This document shows, piece after piece, positions 8,352-17,267 of a stretch of DNA of 64,000 nt. How positions within the stretch are numbered: the first letter of the stretch is position 1; each line of letters opens with the position of its first letter. Under the pieces are notes generated by a model. It was not told where the DNA came from and ran no database searches. It worked only from the letters and a program-made list of their open reading frames with translations. This stretch comes from JBBSZK01 sp964428325 (GTDB taxonomy: Archaea > Nanobdellota > Nanobdellia > Pacearchaeales > GW2011-AR1), in NCBI GenBank assembly GCA_964428325.1, contig CAYRXU010000001.1, positions 62,001 through 126,000 of the forward strand. The letters are read 5' to 3'. The position numbers and the translations under genes were made by a program.

Positions 8352-9623
8352 ATGAATTGGCCTTATCTTGCTGTTGGTGCTCTTGCTGGAGTTATATTGA
8401 TTATTTTTGCTTCGTATGTGACTATTACAGGCTTTACGGTGAATGAAGAGTTTTTTAGTGCTCAGCTTGGTGCTGCTTACACCGAACAAGTTGGAGTTGG
8501 GCTTGCTGATGGCGAAGAGCACGATTTTGTCCCTACGATAAGCTGTTATGAAGAAGGATGTGGCATTATCTCGCTGAAGATATCGGGAGAGATTCATGCC
8601 AATCGTTCAGGGACAGTGCGCGTGTATGTTGATGATGACAAGGAGAGATACCTTGTTCTGGAAGAAAGTATTCTTCTTGGGTCGCATGACATCACTGAGA
8701 GTGTAATGAGTGAGGAAAATGTAAGCTTCTTCAACGAGACAACGAATGAGACTGAAGTGCAGACGTTCTATACGACGCACGAAAATACTTACAGCATAGA
8801 GGAACCGGGCACGTCATCTTTTAAGCACGTTTGTGATGAGAGTTGCGAGTTCTTTCTTGCGAGCCGCGTGATGTACTCCCTAAGTGTTGAAGCACCTGAA
8901 GACGTAGATATTGAGATCAAAGATGTGACTTACGTATGGGAAATTCCTGGTCGCGAGATTGTTGAGATTGAGGTATTGAATGATAGTGATGTGAATATGA
9001 CAACCCCGGAGCTGAAGAATGAGACTAACATGACACTTTCTCCTCCGATTGTATCCGGAATTACAGGATTTGCATCTGTTGATTTTAGTGCTAGAGAGAA
9101 TGTAAGCAACCTGCCTGCGAACTGGTTCGTAAAATCAGAGCCTAGTTTAGATGATGTTGACTCTGCTAATTGGGAATGGGAGCCATATTCTGATTTAGAA
9201 AGTGGGATAAATATCCCTCTTGGTGTGATGAAGAGGCCTCAAGAAGAATACGCAAGCGTTGAAGTTAGATTATACTCTAGGACAGTTGAAATTCAAGAAA
9301 ACGCTTCTCTTGAGATTGAGTTCGTATATGATATAGATGCTAGGGACGAATGTGCGCAACTAACCTTTGAGACCTATGGAAATAATAGTCTCCCGGAGAC
9401 AAGTTACATGATTACCCTATCTGGAAAAAGAATAGATTCCGAGCAAGACTTTAGTCTAAATTACACCTTCTCGGATAGAAAGACGACCCTCAGGGCTCGT
9501 ACAATAGCTCAAGTTAAAGGAAAAATTGGACAATTTTCCTTGACCCCATTGTGCTACGATGGGACGATAAATGTCCAGAATTTAACCTATATGTTTATAA
9601 ATAATTTTGAGCACTACGAGTAA
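8352..9623 (+). CDS. membrane-anchored secreted glycoprotein, 423 aa
   Basis: An N-terminal TM (about 5-25) is followed at once by the motif TITGF. The rest (about 30-423) is an extracellular beta-rich region with many N-X-S/T sequons and two Cys pairs (SCYEEGC, VCDESCEF). No enzyme motif is seen and I cannot name the family. The ATG at 8352 is chosen because a TATA (TATTTATA, 8323-8330) lies about 26 nt upstream; an in-frame TTG at 8337 is too close to it. The stop codon sits one base before the next ATG, so it forms an operon with 9625 and the genes that follow. Confidence 0.75.
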   Translation: MNWPYLAVGALAGVILIIFASYVTITGFTVNEEFFSAQLGAAYTEQVGVGLADGEEHDFVPTISCYEEGCGIISLKISGEIHANRSGTVRVYVDDDKERYLVLEESILLGSHDITESVMSEENVSFFNETTNETEVQTFYTTHENTYSIEEPGTSSFKHVCDESCEFFLASRVMYSLSVEAPEDVDIEIKDVTYVWEIPGREIVEIEVLNDSDVNMTTPELKNETNMTLSPPIVSGITGFASVDFSARENVSNLPANWFVKSEPSLDDVDSANWEWEPYSDLESGINIPLGVMKRPQEEYASVEVRLYSRTVEIQENASLEIEFVYDIDARDECAQLTFETYGNNSLPETSYMITLSGKRIDSEQDFSLNYTFSDRKTTLRARTIAQVKGKIGQFSLTPLCYDGTINVQNLTYMFINNFEHYE

Positions 9624-9624
9624 T

Positions 9625-11241
9625 ATGAAGAGAGGGGAGATAATTATAATTTTATTGATCTGCGCGATATTTATCTCTCCGATATGCTCTGCTAGAGTTG
9701 TCCCTTATTCTGAAATAAAAACTGTTGAATTCTTTGTCGGGCAGGATACGACGCAATCTGCAAATACTACTTCTCGTGGATATGGTCTATCTTTTTATTT
9801 GCCAGAGACTGATGTCGCCAAGAGATATGCATGGTTTGAGATGACTAATATATTGACTGCTGTTGTGGACAATGTTGTTGACGTTAACCTTAGCCAAGTT
9901 GCTGGCGACTCTTATTCTATAGACAGCGCAGGGGAGACTCAAGAGAGCCTGATAAGATATGCCTTTCAGCCGCAGGTAAATCCTGGAATAAATGGACCCT
10001 ATACCCTATATTCTAAGACCTCAATTGGAGGACCATTATCTGCGGAGTCTGCTAAATTATTGTTGACTTACGAGTACGACTCTACTTCCCCAAGACAGTT
10101 AAAAACAGTTAAGTACCTAGTGGGGCAAGATAATTTAAGTCGGGCTTCTGCGGCAACCTTGTCTCTTCCATTCTCTATTTTTCTTCCTGAAACTGGAATA
10201 GTTGTCAGATCTGCCTTTGTTGAGGTAACTGGAGTAAGCAGAGGTAATGCTGACCAGTCTATCTTTGTAAATACGACTGCTGGCGTTTCCTTGACTGCTT
10301 CGATCGATAGTAGCGCAGCTACACAAGCCTATACCTTGTTATACAACGCAACAGAATTGTATTCAATCAATTCTCCAGGAACATATTCTAAAACCTTAAA
10401 TGTGCAAGCAACTGGAGGCAGCCAGACTTTGGTTGGAGCGGTAGCGACAATAACTTATGAATATGATTCTAACTCAACAAACCAGTTGAGAACAGTAAGA
10501 TATAACGCCATGGAGCTTAACAACAGTTACGCGACAAATACTCTAGTTAGTCAAGATTTTAGTTTTGAGGTTGCCGAGGATGCAATTCAAGTACAATCTG
10601 CATTTATCAAGTTTAATGCCTGGATAACTGCGACCGCGAGCATTTTGGCAAATATAAGTAATGTAGGGCATAGGAACTCAACGGTAACCATCTTGACTGA
10701 AGGCACTCATTTTACGCATTATACAAACTTCACACAGGCTTATGCGATAAATTCTGCAGGAGACTATGGGCCATATACGCTTAACTATCGTCTTATTGGT
10801 CCAACAACTACAGTTCCAATGGCGCAATTTTTCCTGACCTATAACTATTCAACCAGTACACCTAAGAAGATGAAGACAGTAGAGTTTGGCCCATTCACTG
10901 ATGATACACAGCGTGCAGCTAACATTGATTATGATAGGGCCATATTTATGATTACTCCAGAATATAATGTTAGCATGAGATCAGTTTACATGGAATCAAG
11001 TGCTGTAGCTTCATCTACTGGAGCGACACATACGCTTTTTGCCGGATTTGGTGATGATCCTAGAAGATTTACTAAATCAACAACAGGGGAAACTTCAATG
11101 AGCTACTTGATAAGAAACGCAACAGATACTCTGTACGATGCAAGTACAGGCACTAATGGCGCATTCCAATTATTCAGACAGGACAGCGGTATTTCTTCTG
11201 TTACTAGCGGGAAGGTGATTGCTACCTATTTTTTTCAGTAA
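9625..11241 (+). CDS. surface protein with four tandem repeats, 5' part of a split gene
   Basis: A signal peptide (MKRGEIIIILLICAIFISPI, cut near SARVV) leads into four repeats of about 145 residues. Each opens with a variant of LKTVKYLVGQD and contains LPETxxxxRSAF-like strands, and the copies are joined by YEYDSxSxxQL-type linkers. The frame stops at 11239-11241, directly after a run of seven T. A minus-one slip on T7 (11229-11235) reads on as SVISGPQWDN in the open frame that runs to 12332, giving a joined protein of about 902 aa. The split may be a real indel, a programmed frameshift or a sequencing error. Confidence 0.7.
   Translation: MKRGEIIIILLICAIFISPICSARVVPYSEIKTVEFFVGQDTTQSANTTSRGYGLSFYLPETDVAKRYAWFEMTNILTAVVDNVVDVNLSQVAGDSYSIDSAGETQESLIRYAFQPQVNPGINGPYTLYSKTSIGGPLSAESAKLLLTYEYDSTSPRQLKTVKYLVGQDNLSRASAATLSLPFSIFLPETGIVVRSAFVEVTGVSRGNADQSIFVNTTAGVSLTASIDSSAATQAYTLLYNATELYSINSPGTYSKTLNVQATGGSQTLVGAVATITYEYDSNSTNQLRTVRYNAMELNNSYATNTLVSQDFSFEVAEDAIQVQSAFIKFNAWITATASILANISNVGHRNSTVTILTEGTHFTHYTNFTQAYAINSAGDYGPYTLNYRLIGPTTTVPMAQFFLTYNYSTSTPKKMKTVEFGPFTDDTQRAANIDYDRAIFMITPEYNVSMRSVYMESSAVASSTGATHTLFAGFGDDPRRFTKSTTGETSMSYLIRNATDTLYDASTGTNGAFQLFRQDSGISSVTSGKVIATYFFQ
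11229..11235 (+). other. T7 homopolymer slip site
   Basis: Read in the upstream frame, the sequence is TAT TTT TTT CAG TAA, so T TTT TTT sits in the register of a classical slippery heptamer. A minus-one shift bypasses the TAA and enters the downstream frame. I see no strong stimulatory structure right after it, so an indel or assembly error remains possible. Confidence 0.5.
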
Positions 11242-12332
11242 TTAGTGGACCTCAATGGGACAACCCTGCAAAAAATCAAAGCATAGTATCTCAGAATGAC
11301 ATCATAGCGTTTAATACCAGCTGGAGTAGCAGTTACAATCTGCAAAGATATATTTTCTCTATAAATCAGACAGGGCAATGGATAAATAGCGAACAAGTGC
11401 TATTCAGCGGCAAGAACAATGTATCAACTAATGTAACTAGAATAACTGCCTCTCAAGGCACCACGGTGGAATGGAAATTTTACGCACAAGACATATATGG
11501 TACCTGGAATGTAACAGACATACAGACTTTTGTTGTTGGCGGAAATAGCGGCACCTTAAGCGCTATGCTAATATCCCCTACTGGATCTAACAACCAACCT
11601 GCTAACCAAACCTTCGTCCTACACGCTAACGTCACATGCTCAGGTTCCGGAGGAGCTAGCTGCGGTAGCGTCAATGGGACATTGCTCTATAACGCAACTT
11701 CAGCCAATCCTTCAAATAATATAACTGGAGGAGGAAATTTCAACACTCCTTTCTACGCATTGCAGAATAACCCTCTTGCCTGTGGAAGCATGACTTCCTC
11801 AAGTGCTCCTTGTGCGCTGAACTGGACCATAAATACCACGGGAAATATAGGCAGCACATGGGGACTTGCTGTTAACTTTAGCTCGACCGATAGTGGCGTG
11901 AGTGCTTCACTTACGAATACGACCAATATAACTATTATTGATGCCTCGCTAAGCATTACGATTTCAACTACTCTGCAGAATGTGAACTTTGGAAGTAACC
12001 TTAATCCTGGAAGCTACAATAATAGCGCAGTTAACAACTCGAATAATGTTTACAATATAACTTGCGGATATCTCGCAGGTAACTGTAACATCTCCATCAA
12101 GGCGAATGATGAGCTTGTTGCAGGCATAACTCGCATAGGGGCGACTAATGTAACTTGGAATCAAGCGAATACCATTATAGGGTCTAAAAGATTGTCTCTG
12201 GTTTACCAAGTTATCAATCTAACCCTTTCAAATTTGGCCACCCAGCCCATCTACTTCTGGCTGGACATTCCGAATGGAACAGTTGCAGGAAATTATGTAG
12301 GTAACTTTACTATACAAGGACAACCGAATTAA
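11235..12332 (+). CDS. surface protein, 3' part of the split gene
   Basis: This frame is open from 11241 but has no promoter or SD, and no start before a GTG at 11397. It therefore looks like the continuation of the 9625 gene. The product is a Thr/Asn-rich extracellular region: an Ig/FN3-like domain (QGTTVEWKFYAQDIYGTWNV), a second domain with a Cys pair (CSGSGGASCGSV), and a C-terminal domain containing FGSNLNPGSYNN and DIPNGTVAGNYVGNF. That last domain is repeated in the next gene. No C-terminal TM is present, so the mature protein would be secreted or held by other surface proteins. Confidence 0.65.
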   Translation, partial: SVISGPQWDNPAKNQSIVSQNDIIAFNTSWSSSYNLQRYIFSINQTGQWINSEQVLFSGKNNVSTNVTRITASQGTTVEWKFYAQDIYGTWNVTDIQTFVVGGNSGTLSAMLISPTGSNNQPANQTFVLHANVTCSGSGGASCGSVNGTLLYNATSANPSNNITGGGNFNTPFYALQNNPLACGSMTSSSAPCALNWTINTTGNIGSTWGLAVNFSSTDSGVSASLTNTTNITIIDASLSITISTTLQNVNFGSNLNPGSYNNSAVNNSNNVYNITCGYLAGNCNISIKANDELVAGITRIGATNVTWNQANTIIGSKRLSLVYQVINLTLSNLATQPIYFWLDIPNGTVAGNYVGNFTIQGQPN

Positions 12333-12356
12333 ATTTATAAAGGAGCAAGCGATAAG

Positions 12357-12974
12357 ATGGCTATGAAAAGAGCGAAGAGGGGTAGTGTGAATACTATGCA
12401 CTATATGGTGCTACTTCTTGCGGTTGTGATTGTTGCTCTTGCAGTGACCTTTCTCGTATCGCATGATAGCCCTCCTGTCATTACAGGTTATGCTACTTCG
12501 CAAGTAGGTAACTTGAGCGCCAGTATTGCGACTTATCTCTCGTGTACTTGGAGTAATGATGCCCTTTCTATTAGTTTTGGAAGTAACCTTAATCCTGGAA
12601 GTTATGACATTAACGCTACTCAAAACTTTAATCTTACTACATTTAATAACACATTCTACAACGTTACCGTTGACACATTCAGTAATGTTGCTGCGAATAT
12701 TACCGTAAAGGGAGAAAATCTGGTATCTGGCAGTAATATCATCGGGGTTACTAACATTACCTGGGCAAGTAACGGTACACATGCAAATGGAACAAATATG
12801 ATTAGCGGTAATGGAATTGTGTTAAATACTACGTTCAACATTGGCAATGCTGTTGGAGTAGCACGCAGCGTTGGGAGTACTACTCACTTCAGATTCTGGG
12901 TAGACATTCCAAACGGAACGGTAGCAGGAAGCTACACAGGTAACTACACTATGCAGTGTGCAGGAGCGACATAA
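12357..12974 (+). CDS. membrane-anchored paralog of the preceding C-terminal domain, 205 aa
   Basis: A basic N-terminus and TM (about 16-34) are followed by PPVITGY and a beta-rich, sequon-rich domain. The motifs FGSNLNPGSYDINATQN and DIPNGTVAGSYTGNYTMQ repeat those at the end of the preceding gene. A 23-nt stretch encoding the first motif is identical in both genes, which points to local duplication. AAGGAG (near 12340) and a TTTATAAA box both lie upstream of the ATG. Its stop overlaps the next start (TAATG). Confidence 0.72.
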   Translation: MAMKRAKRGSVNTMHYMVLLLAVVIVALAVTFLVSHDSPPVITGYATSQVGNLSASIATYLSCTWSNDALSISFGSNLNPGSYDINATQNFNLTTFNNTFYNVTVDTFSNVAANITVKGENLVSGSNIIGVTNITWASNGTHANGTNMISGNGIVLNTTFNIGNAVGVARSVGSTTHFRFWVDIPNGTVAGSYTGNYTMQCAGAT

Positions 12975-13564
12975 TGAAATATATTGTACAAATGAGCATG
13001 ATCAGCATCTTATGTCTAGTTTTTGTTATGCATGGAGTCATGGCAGATGTTGGCGTCGGCATTTCGCCTACGAAGGTGGTGCTCCAATTTGAAAGTGGAA
13101 GAGAAAGCCAGTTTTCGCTTCTTGTTTTCAATTCAGGAGATAGTGACCTTAAGATATCGCTTTCTGCCGAAGGAGACATAGCCGAGTTTGTGAAGATTTC
13201 GCCTACAGAAGAAAACATTGAACCAGAACCTCGTCCGCATGCATTACCTATCAGAAATGGAGAGAATTTCGTAGTGACATTTGATGCCCCTCGCGTCTCA
13301 CGACCTACTAAATATACTGGCACAATAGCTGCTGTTGGAACACCTGGGGAAGGATCTCAGTTCGGCGGAAGTGTTGGTGTGGCTACACAAGTTGAGATTA
13401 CAGTTGTCCCTTCTGAATCATTGTTCCAGCGCATACCTCCAGTTTATCTTTATGTTGCAGCAGGCATTGTTGCCCTCGTAGTTATTGTATTTGCCCTGCG
13501 CAGAATGCACATGCATATTAGCTTTGGGTCTGAAACAAAAGTGCCTTCTGAAGAGAGGCCATAA
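12974..13564 (+). CDS. secreted Ig-like protein with C-terminal membrane anchor, 196 aa
   Basis: A signal peptide (about 1-23, cut near VMA-DVGVG) is followed by one Ig-like beta-sandwich (SPTKVVLQFESGRESQFSLL). A TM lies at about 153-173 with a short basic cytosolic tail (RRMHMHIS). This topology is common for archaeal surface proteins that bracket others in the S-layer. The ATG at 12974 overlaps the previous stop. It is operonic with 12357 and probably 13586. Confidence 0.72.
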   Translation: MKYIVQMSMISILCLVFVMHGVMADVGVGISPTKVVLQFESGRESQFSLLVFNSGDSDLKISLSAEGDIAEFVKISPTEENIEPEPRPHALPIRNGENFVVTFDAPRVSRPTKYTGTIAAVGTPGEGSQFGGSVGVATQVEITVVPSESLFQRIPPVYLYVAAGIVALVVIVFALRRMHMHISFGSETKVPSEERP

Positions 13565-13585
13565 AATCAAGCGGTGTGATGTGAC

Positions 13586-15469
13586 ATGGTGAATACGTCA
13601 CGCGCTATTGGGGTTGTTCTTGTCCTTACGGTTATGGTAGTGCTTACTCTTCTGCCTAGTATGCCAACGGGTTTCTTTGTTGGCGATTTTAGGGTCCTTG
13701 TTGGAGTGAATGAAAGCGATATAACTAATAACACTGAGCCTCCTTCACCGAGTGGAGGCCCTAGTGGGGGAGGTGGAGGCGGCGGTGGAGGTGGAGGAAC
13801 TATGGCGACGCCTTCCTTTGAAGTCACTCCAGGAATTATTGTTGAAAATCTTCGCCAAGGTATGGGGAGAACCATCCCGATTACGGTAAAGAACCTTTAT
13901 AGCGATCAGCTTATTGTGCGTACTTCCTTGAACAACTTGAGTGACGTTGCTGTCCTGCATCAGGATGAGATAGAAATTGCTCCAAATGCTTCTTATGTAT
14001 TCTTTATGGATATATTCGCTACACTTGACACTAAAGCTGGAACTTATATTGGCAAGTTGGTTATTGACGATTTGTCAGGGGTAGATAAAGTGATAGGTGT
14101 TGTAATTGGTGTTCGTGAGCGTAGTTCGCTCTTTGATATTGTTGTGTCAGTGCCCCCAGCTTATGAGAGCGTTACGCCAGGTGCTACGTTGCTTGTTCAG
14201 GTCGATCTTGAAAATATAGGTTTGCGTGGCGATCCTGTTGATGTTCCACTTACGGTAACTGTTATAGATCCTGATGGAAATGAGATAATTGAATCTATTA
14301 AGAAAACGGTTGCAGTGAGTACTTCGTATAGTACAGTCCAAGAATTGTCTATTCCAAGCTATGCGCCTGAAGGATTGTACATTGTAAAGGCCTCTATTGT
14401 GTATGGAAATAATGTTACTGTTGAAGCATATGACATCTTTGAGGTAGATGGTAGCTTCCTTCTCCATAACCAGTCCATGATAGTGGCTACAGTTATCCTT
14501 GGAGTTGTTCTTGTTAGCATTATTGGTGCAGGCGCTTGGTTCTTCAGATTGCAAAATATGCAGATAGCTCGTATTGAGAAGATTGAGCGTAAAAACTCTG
14601 TAAGTGATAGGGTCTTGGCAAGAGAGTTACGTCATTATCCCGAAATAATGCGACACAGTAAGGCTGTTGCTCGAGGTGTGCACCCGACAAGAGCATTTGT
14701 GTTAGTGATGTTTGCGGCCTTAGCTATTCTTGTTGCTGCGCGATTGAATGACACTCCCCTCACAGGAAATGTCATTGCCCTCCTTTCTCCTGACGTTACT
14801 CTAGACTTGCCTTGGAATCTCATCATATTGTCTATTGTAGCATTTGCACCAGGACTCCTGATCTTCATTTATGCATTACGTAACCGAAGCATATTCTCCA
14901 CTCATCTTGCTATATTTTTCTTCTTTATGTCTGCTCAGAGCATAGCTAGATTCTTTGCACTAGCATACCCTGACCCTTCACTCTTCTTCGTGCACAGAAT
15001 ATTCCTGGCAGGATCTTCAGTTTTTGTACTCTTGGCGCTTGCCTCAATTGGTGTGCGCACTATAACCAGATTGAAGATACCGATTGTCTTTGCAGTTGCA
15101 ACGGTCATCTTTGCGTTTATCGACGCTTATTTGCTTGGAGGTCTCCTTGGAGATTACGATCATCCTTTCCTTATGATGCTCACGAGTCAGCTTGTTGCGG
15201 CACTAGGTTTGGCATTTGCAGCTTACGGATTTGCACGATATGGTGGGCGTCTATCGTCATTGGGAAGATGGATTCTCGTTGTAGCGTTTGCGATCGGAGC
15301 TATCCTTACTGAAACTCGGAGTCTTCTCGCCTACTTCGGATTTGCTTCTAAAGTTCCTCTAATTGTAGCAGCCATTGCAATAGCAATTGCAGTAGGATGG
15401 ATTGCTTGCGCTTTGGCAAGTAAAAAAGATGATACATCGTCCGAATCTTTAAAAACTTCGGCAAAGTAG
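13586..15469 (+). CDS. Ig-like ectodomain fused to a polytopic membrane domain, 627 aa
   Basis: The N-terminal TM (about 8-24) is followed by PTGFFVGDF and a spacer with 11 consecutive glycines. Two Ig-like domains (about 72-170 and 180-290) follow, containing FEVTPGIIVENL and LVQVDLENIGLRGDP. After a TM at about 295-318 comes a basic cytosolic loop (RIEKIERKNS), then about eight TM segments up to residue 610. Another TG motif (PLTGNV) follows the first of these. No transporter signature is clear. It could be a sensor or an anchor linking surface proteins to the membrane. Confidence 0.72.
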   Translation: MVNTSRAIGVVLVLTVMVVLTLLPSMPTGFFVGDFRVLVGVNESDITNNTEPPSPSGGPSGGGGGGGGGGGTMATPSFEVTPGIIVENLRQGMGRTIPITVKNLYSDQLIVRTSLNNLSDVAVLHQDEIEIAPNASYVFFMDIFATLDTKAGTYIGKLVIDDLSGVDKVIGVVIGVRERSSLFDIVVSVPPAYESVTPGATLLVQVDLENIGLRGDPVDVPLTVTVIDPDGNEIIESIKKTVAVSTSYSTVQELSIPSYAPEGLYIVKASIVYGNNVTVEAYDIFEVDGSFLLHNQSMIVATVILGVVLVSIIGAGAWFFRLQNMQIARIEKIERKNSVSDRVLARELRHYPEIMRHSKAVARGVHPTRAFVLVMFAALAILVAARLNDTPLTGNVIALLSPDVTLDLPWNLIILSIVAFAPGLLIFIYALRNRSIFSTHLAIFFFFMSAQSIARFFALAYPDPSLFFVHRIFLAGSSVFVLLALASIGVRTITRLKIPIVFAVATVIFAFIDAYLLGGLLGDYDHPFLMMLTSQLVAALGLAFAAYGFARYGGRLSSLGRWILVVAFAIGAILTETRSLLAYFGFASKVPLIVAAIAIAIAVGWIACALASKKDDTSSESLKTSAK

Positions 15470-15476
15470 GCAGGTC

Positions 15477-15872
15477 ATGATCAGTTTATTGTTTATTCTC
15501 GCGGTAGCAGGAATAGTGTTGTCATTCTATGCACTTCATGTTGAGCAATATGCCGGCAGAAAGAAAGGATATCAGGCCGTATGCGACATTAATGAAGAAC
15601 TCTCTTGTACTCGGGCATTCACTAGCGATTATGGCCAGACATGGGGTGTATCGAATGCAGTCTATGGGATATTCTTTTATTTGATTGTGCTTATGCTTTC
15701 GATTGCAAATGAAAGCGGATACATTCTTGTACTCTCTCTTCTTGCAGTTGTTGGAAGCATATACCTGGCTTATGTTCAATATGGTAAGTTGAAAACACTT
15801 TGCGTTGTGTGTACTGCAATCTATCTTGTGAATATTCTCCTACTTATCTTCTCGTTCCGGGTTGCATTCTAA
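15477..15872 (+). CDS. VKOR-family disulfide-forming membrane enzyme, 131 aa
   Basis: Vitamin K epoxide reductase homologs oxidise thiol partners to make disulfides outside the membrane and pass electrons to a quinone. The protein has four TM helices. A loop cysteine pair (C36, C44 in VCDINEELSCTRAF) and the active-site C109-V-V-C112 are both in the expected places. The length is typical for a stand-alone VKOR domain without a fused thioredoxin. It starts 7 nt after the preceding stop, within the surface-protein operon. This fits a role in folding the many Cys-rich exported proteins in the window. Confidence 0.9.
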   Translation: MISLLFILAVAGIVLSFYALHVEQYAGRKKGYQAVCDINEELSCTRAFTSDYGQTWGVSNAVYGIFFYLIVLMLSIANESGYILVLSLLAVVGSIYLAYVQYGKLKTLCVVCTAIYLVNILLLIFSFRVAF

Positions 15873-15925
15873 CATCATTACATTCTTGACATAAGGTTTA
15901 TAAAACGGAAAGCGCTCTTAGAGTA

Positions 15926-16228
15926 ATGAAGAAAGAGGGTGTGACGACGGAAAATAGTCTTGGTCTTGCAAGTGTCGTACTTGGTATTGTGGGAATTGCA
16001 TTGAGCTTGTTTAGCAGTCCTGTCGCAGGGATTGCCCTGGGTATTGTGGGGATCGTGTTCTCATATAAGCAGGAAAAATATGCAAAGAATAGCTGGTCTA
16101 AATCAGGACGTATTCTTGGAATTGTAAGCATTGCTGTCGCGATATTTGTCATAATATTGTTTGTTGCTGTTGGGAGTTATCTTGCGCAAAATCCTCTTGC
16201 AATTCCATCATTGGAAGGACTTCAATAA
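15926..16228 (+). CDS. small membrane protein (DUF4190-like), 100 aa
   Basis: Two hydrophobic hairpin segments (about 13-45) rich in Gly/Ile (GIVGIALSLFSSPVAGIALG) precede a basic loop, and a third TM lies at about 63-85. The pattern resembles the DUF4190 family of small membrane proteins, whose function is unknown. A TATA element (TTTATAAAA near 15897) sits about 26 nt before the ATG. The next gene starts two bases after its stop. Confidence 0.6.
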   Translation: MKKEGVTTENSLGLASVVLGIVGIALSLFSSPVAGIALGIVGIVFSYKQEKYAKNSWSKSGRILGIVSIAVAIFVIILFVAVGSYLAQNPLAIPSLEGLQ

Positions 16229-16229
16229 A

Positions 16230-16790
16230 ATGCAATCAAAACGTGCAGCCCTCGAGCTTTCTGTCGGAACTATAGTGGTTATTGTTTTGGGAGTTACAAT
16301 GTTGATCATTGGAATGGTTCTTGTGAGGAATATTATGTGTGGCGCACTTGGATTGACAAGTGACATCAACGGTAAAGTTCGTGGAGAGATTACGCGATTG
16401 TTTGGAAGCTCGCAGGGAGAGATTGAGTGTATTGGTGCCGTCGGAGATCCTGTTCAGATGGTTCCAGGAGAGTTGAACTCTGCTTATTGTGGCATTAATG
16501 CTGAACAAGCAGCTAATTATGAAATTACTATCACTAGTATTGAACCTCCTCAAGGCGTGACACAGCAGCAAGTTCAGAGCTGGACGCGAGGAACGCTAGG
16601 TTGGAAGGGAGCTGTATCCCCTGGAGATACCGAACCCAAGAGAATTGTACGATTTGATGTGCCGAATAATGCTAATGAGGGTCTTTTGACAATTAATGTT
16701 GAAGTCAAGCGTGATGGCTCGCTTATCTCAACAAAGGCCCTTGATTTTGATGTTAAGCGTGTTGGTCTTGTGAAATCAACTGTTTGCTAG
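16230..16790 (+). CDS. pilin-like membrane-anchored protein, 186 aa
   Basis: The short basic N-terminus MQSKRAALELS followed by a long hydrophobic helix (about 10-35) resembles archaeal type IV pilin-like proteins, with a possible processing site after KRA. The remainder (about 36-186) is an extracellular domain with four cysteines (C36, ECIGA, YCGIN and a terminal C). It contains ITSIEPPQGVTQ and KRIVRFDVPNN, suggesting a beta-sandwich. The ATG at 16230 is preferred over a start inside the previous gene. Confidence 0.65.
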   Translation: MQSKRAALELSVGTIVVIVLGVTMLIIGMVLVRNIMCGALGLTSDINGKVRGEITRLFGSSQGEIECIGAVGDPVQMVPGELNSAYCGINAEQAANYEITITSIEPPQGVTQQQVQSWTRGTLGWKGAVSPGDTEPKRIVRFDVPNNANEGLLTINVEVKRDGSLISTKALDFDVKRVGLVKSTVC

Positions 16791-16825
16791 ACATATCTTT
16801 ATTAATAAATTAAAGATAGAATATT

Positions 16826-17227
16826 ATGGGGACACTTATTGAGATTAATGATACACTGAAAATTTCAGTAGAAAGAGGATTTCCAGATGAACTAAAACTC
16901 GCGGAATATCTTAAAGACCCTGTAAAAACAGCTGAGAAATTTATAGGAAAAGAGTTTTCTTTTTGGAATAAAGATGAACGTCTATATCATAGGGCGCCAA
17001 CTAGAGTTTTTCTTGTACAAGAAATTGATGGAAAGTGGCTGTATTGGGGAAATGCGTGGGTGATTGAACAAACAGTCTCTCAGGGAAAGACTGCAGGCAA
17101 GTATAGGATAACTAAGATATATACAAATCCAGAGTTTCAGAAGAACATGACTAACACGGAATCTCCTCCTAATAAGAGCTTTTTCGCGGGGTATCCTGTA
17201 GCAACAGTAGATCCTCAAGGATATTAG
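16826..17227 (+). CDS. hypothetical protein, 133 aa
   Basis: A soluble protein with no signal peptide. It contains KFIGKEFSFWNKDERLYHRA and FLVQEIDGKWLYWGNAWVIE, a Trp/aromatic-rich stretch suggesting a small beta-barrel. I cannot assign a family. It has its own AT-rich promoter region (TTTATTAATAAATTAAAG near 16798) and sits alone between the pilin-like gene and the NFACT-R gene. Confidence 0.6.
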   Translation: MGTLIEINDTLKISVERGFPDELKLAEYLKDPVKTAEKFIGKEFSFWNKDERLYHRAPTRVFLVQEIDGKWLYWGNAWVIEQTVSQGKTAGKYRITKIYTNPEFQKNMTNTESPPNKSFFAGYPVATVDPQGY

Positions 17228-17267
17228 CGTTCCAAACGCTTAAAAACGCCTTTTCTTTGTTTTATAG

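Noticed and set aside
13567..13875. Minus-strand ORF rich in proline
   Set aside because: It is the antisense of the polyglycine tether of the 13586 gene.
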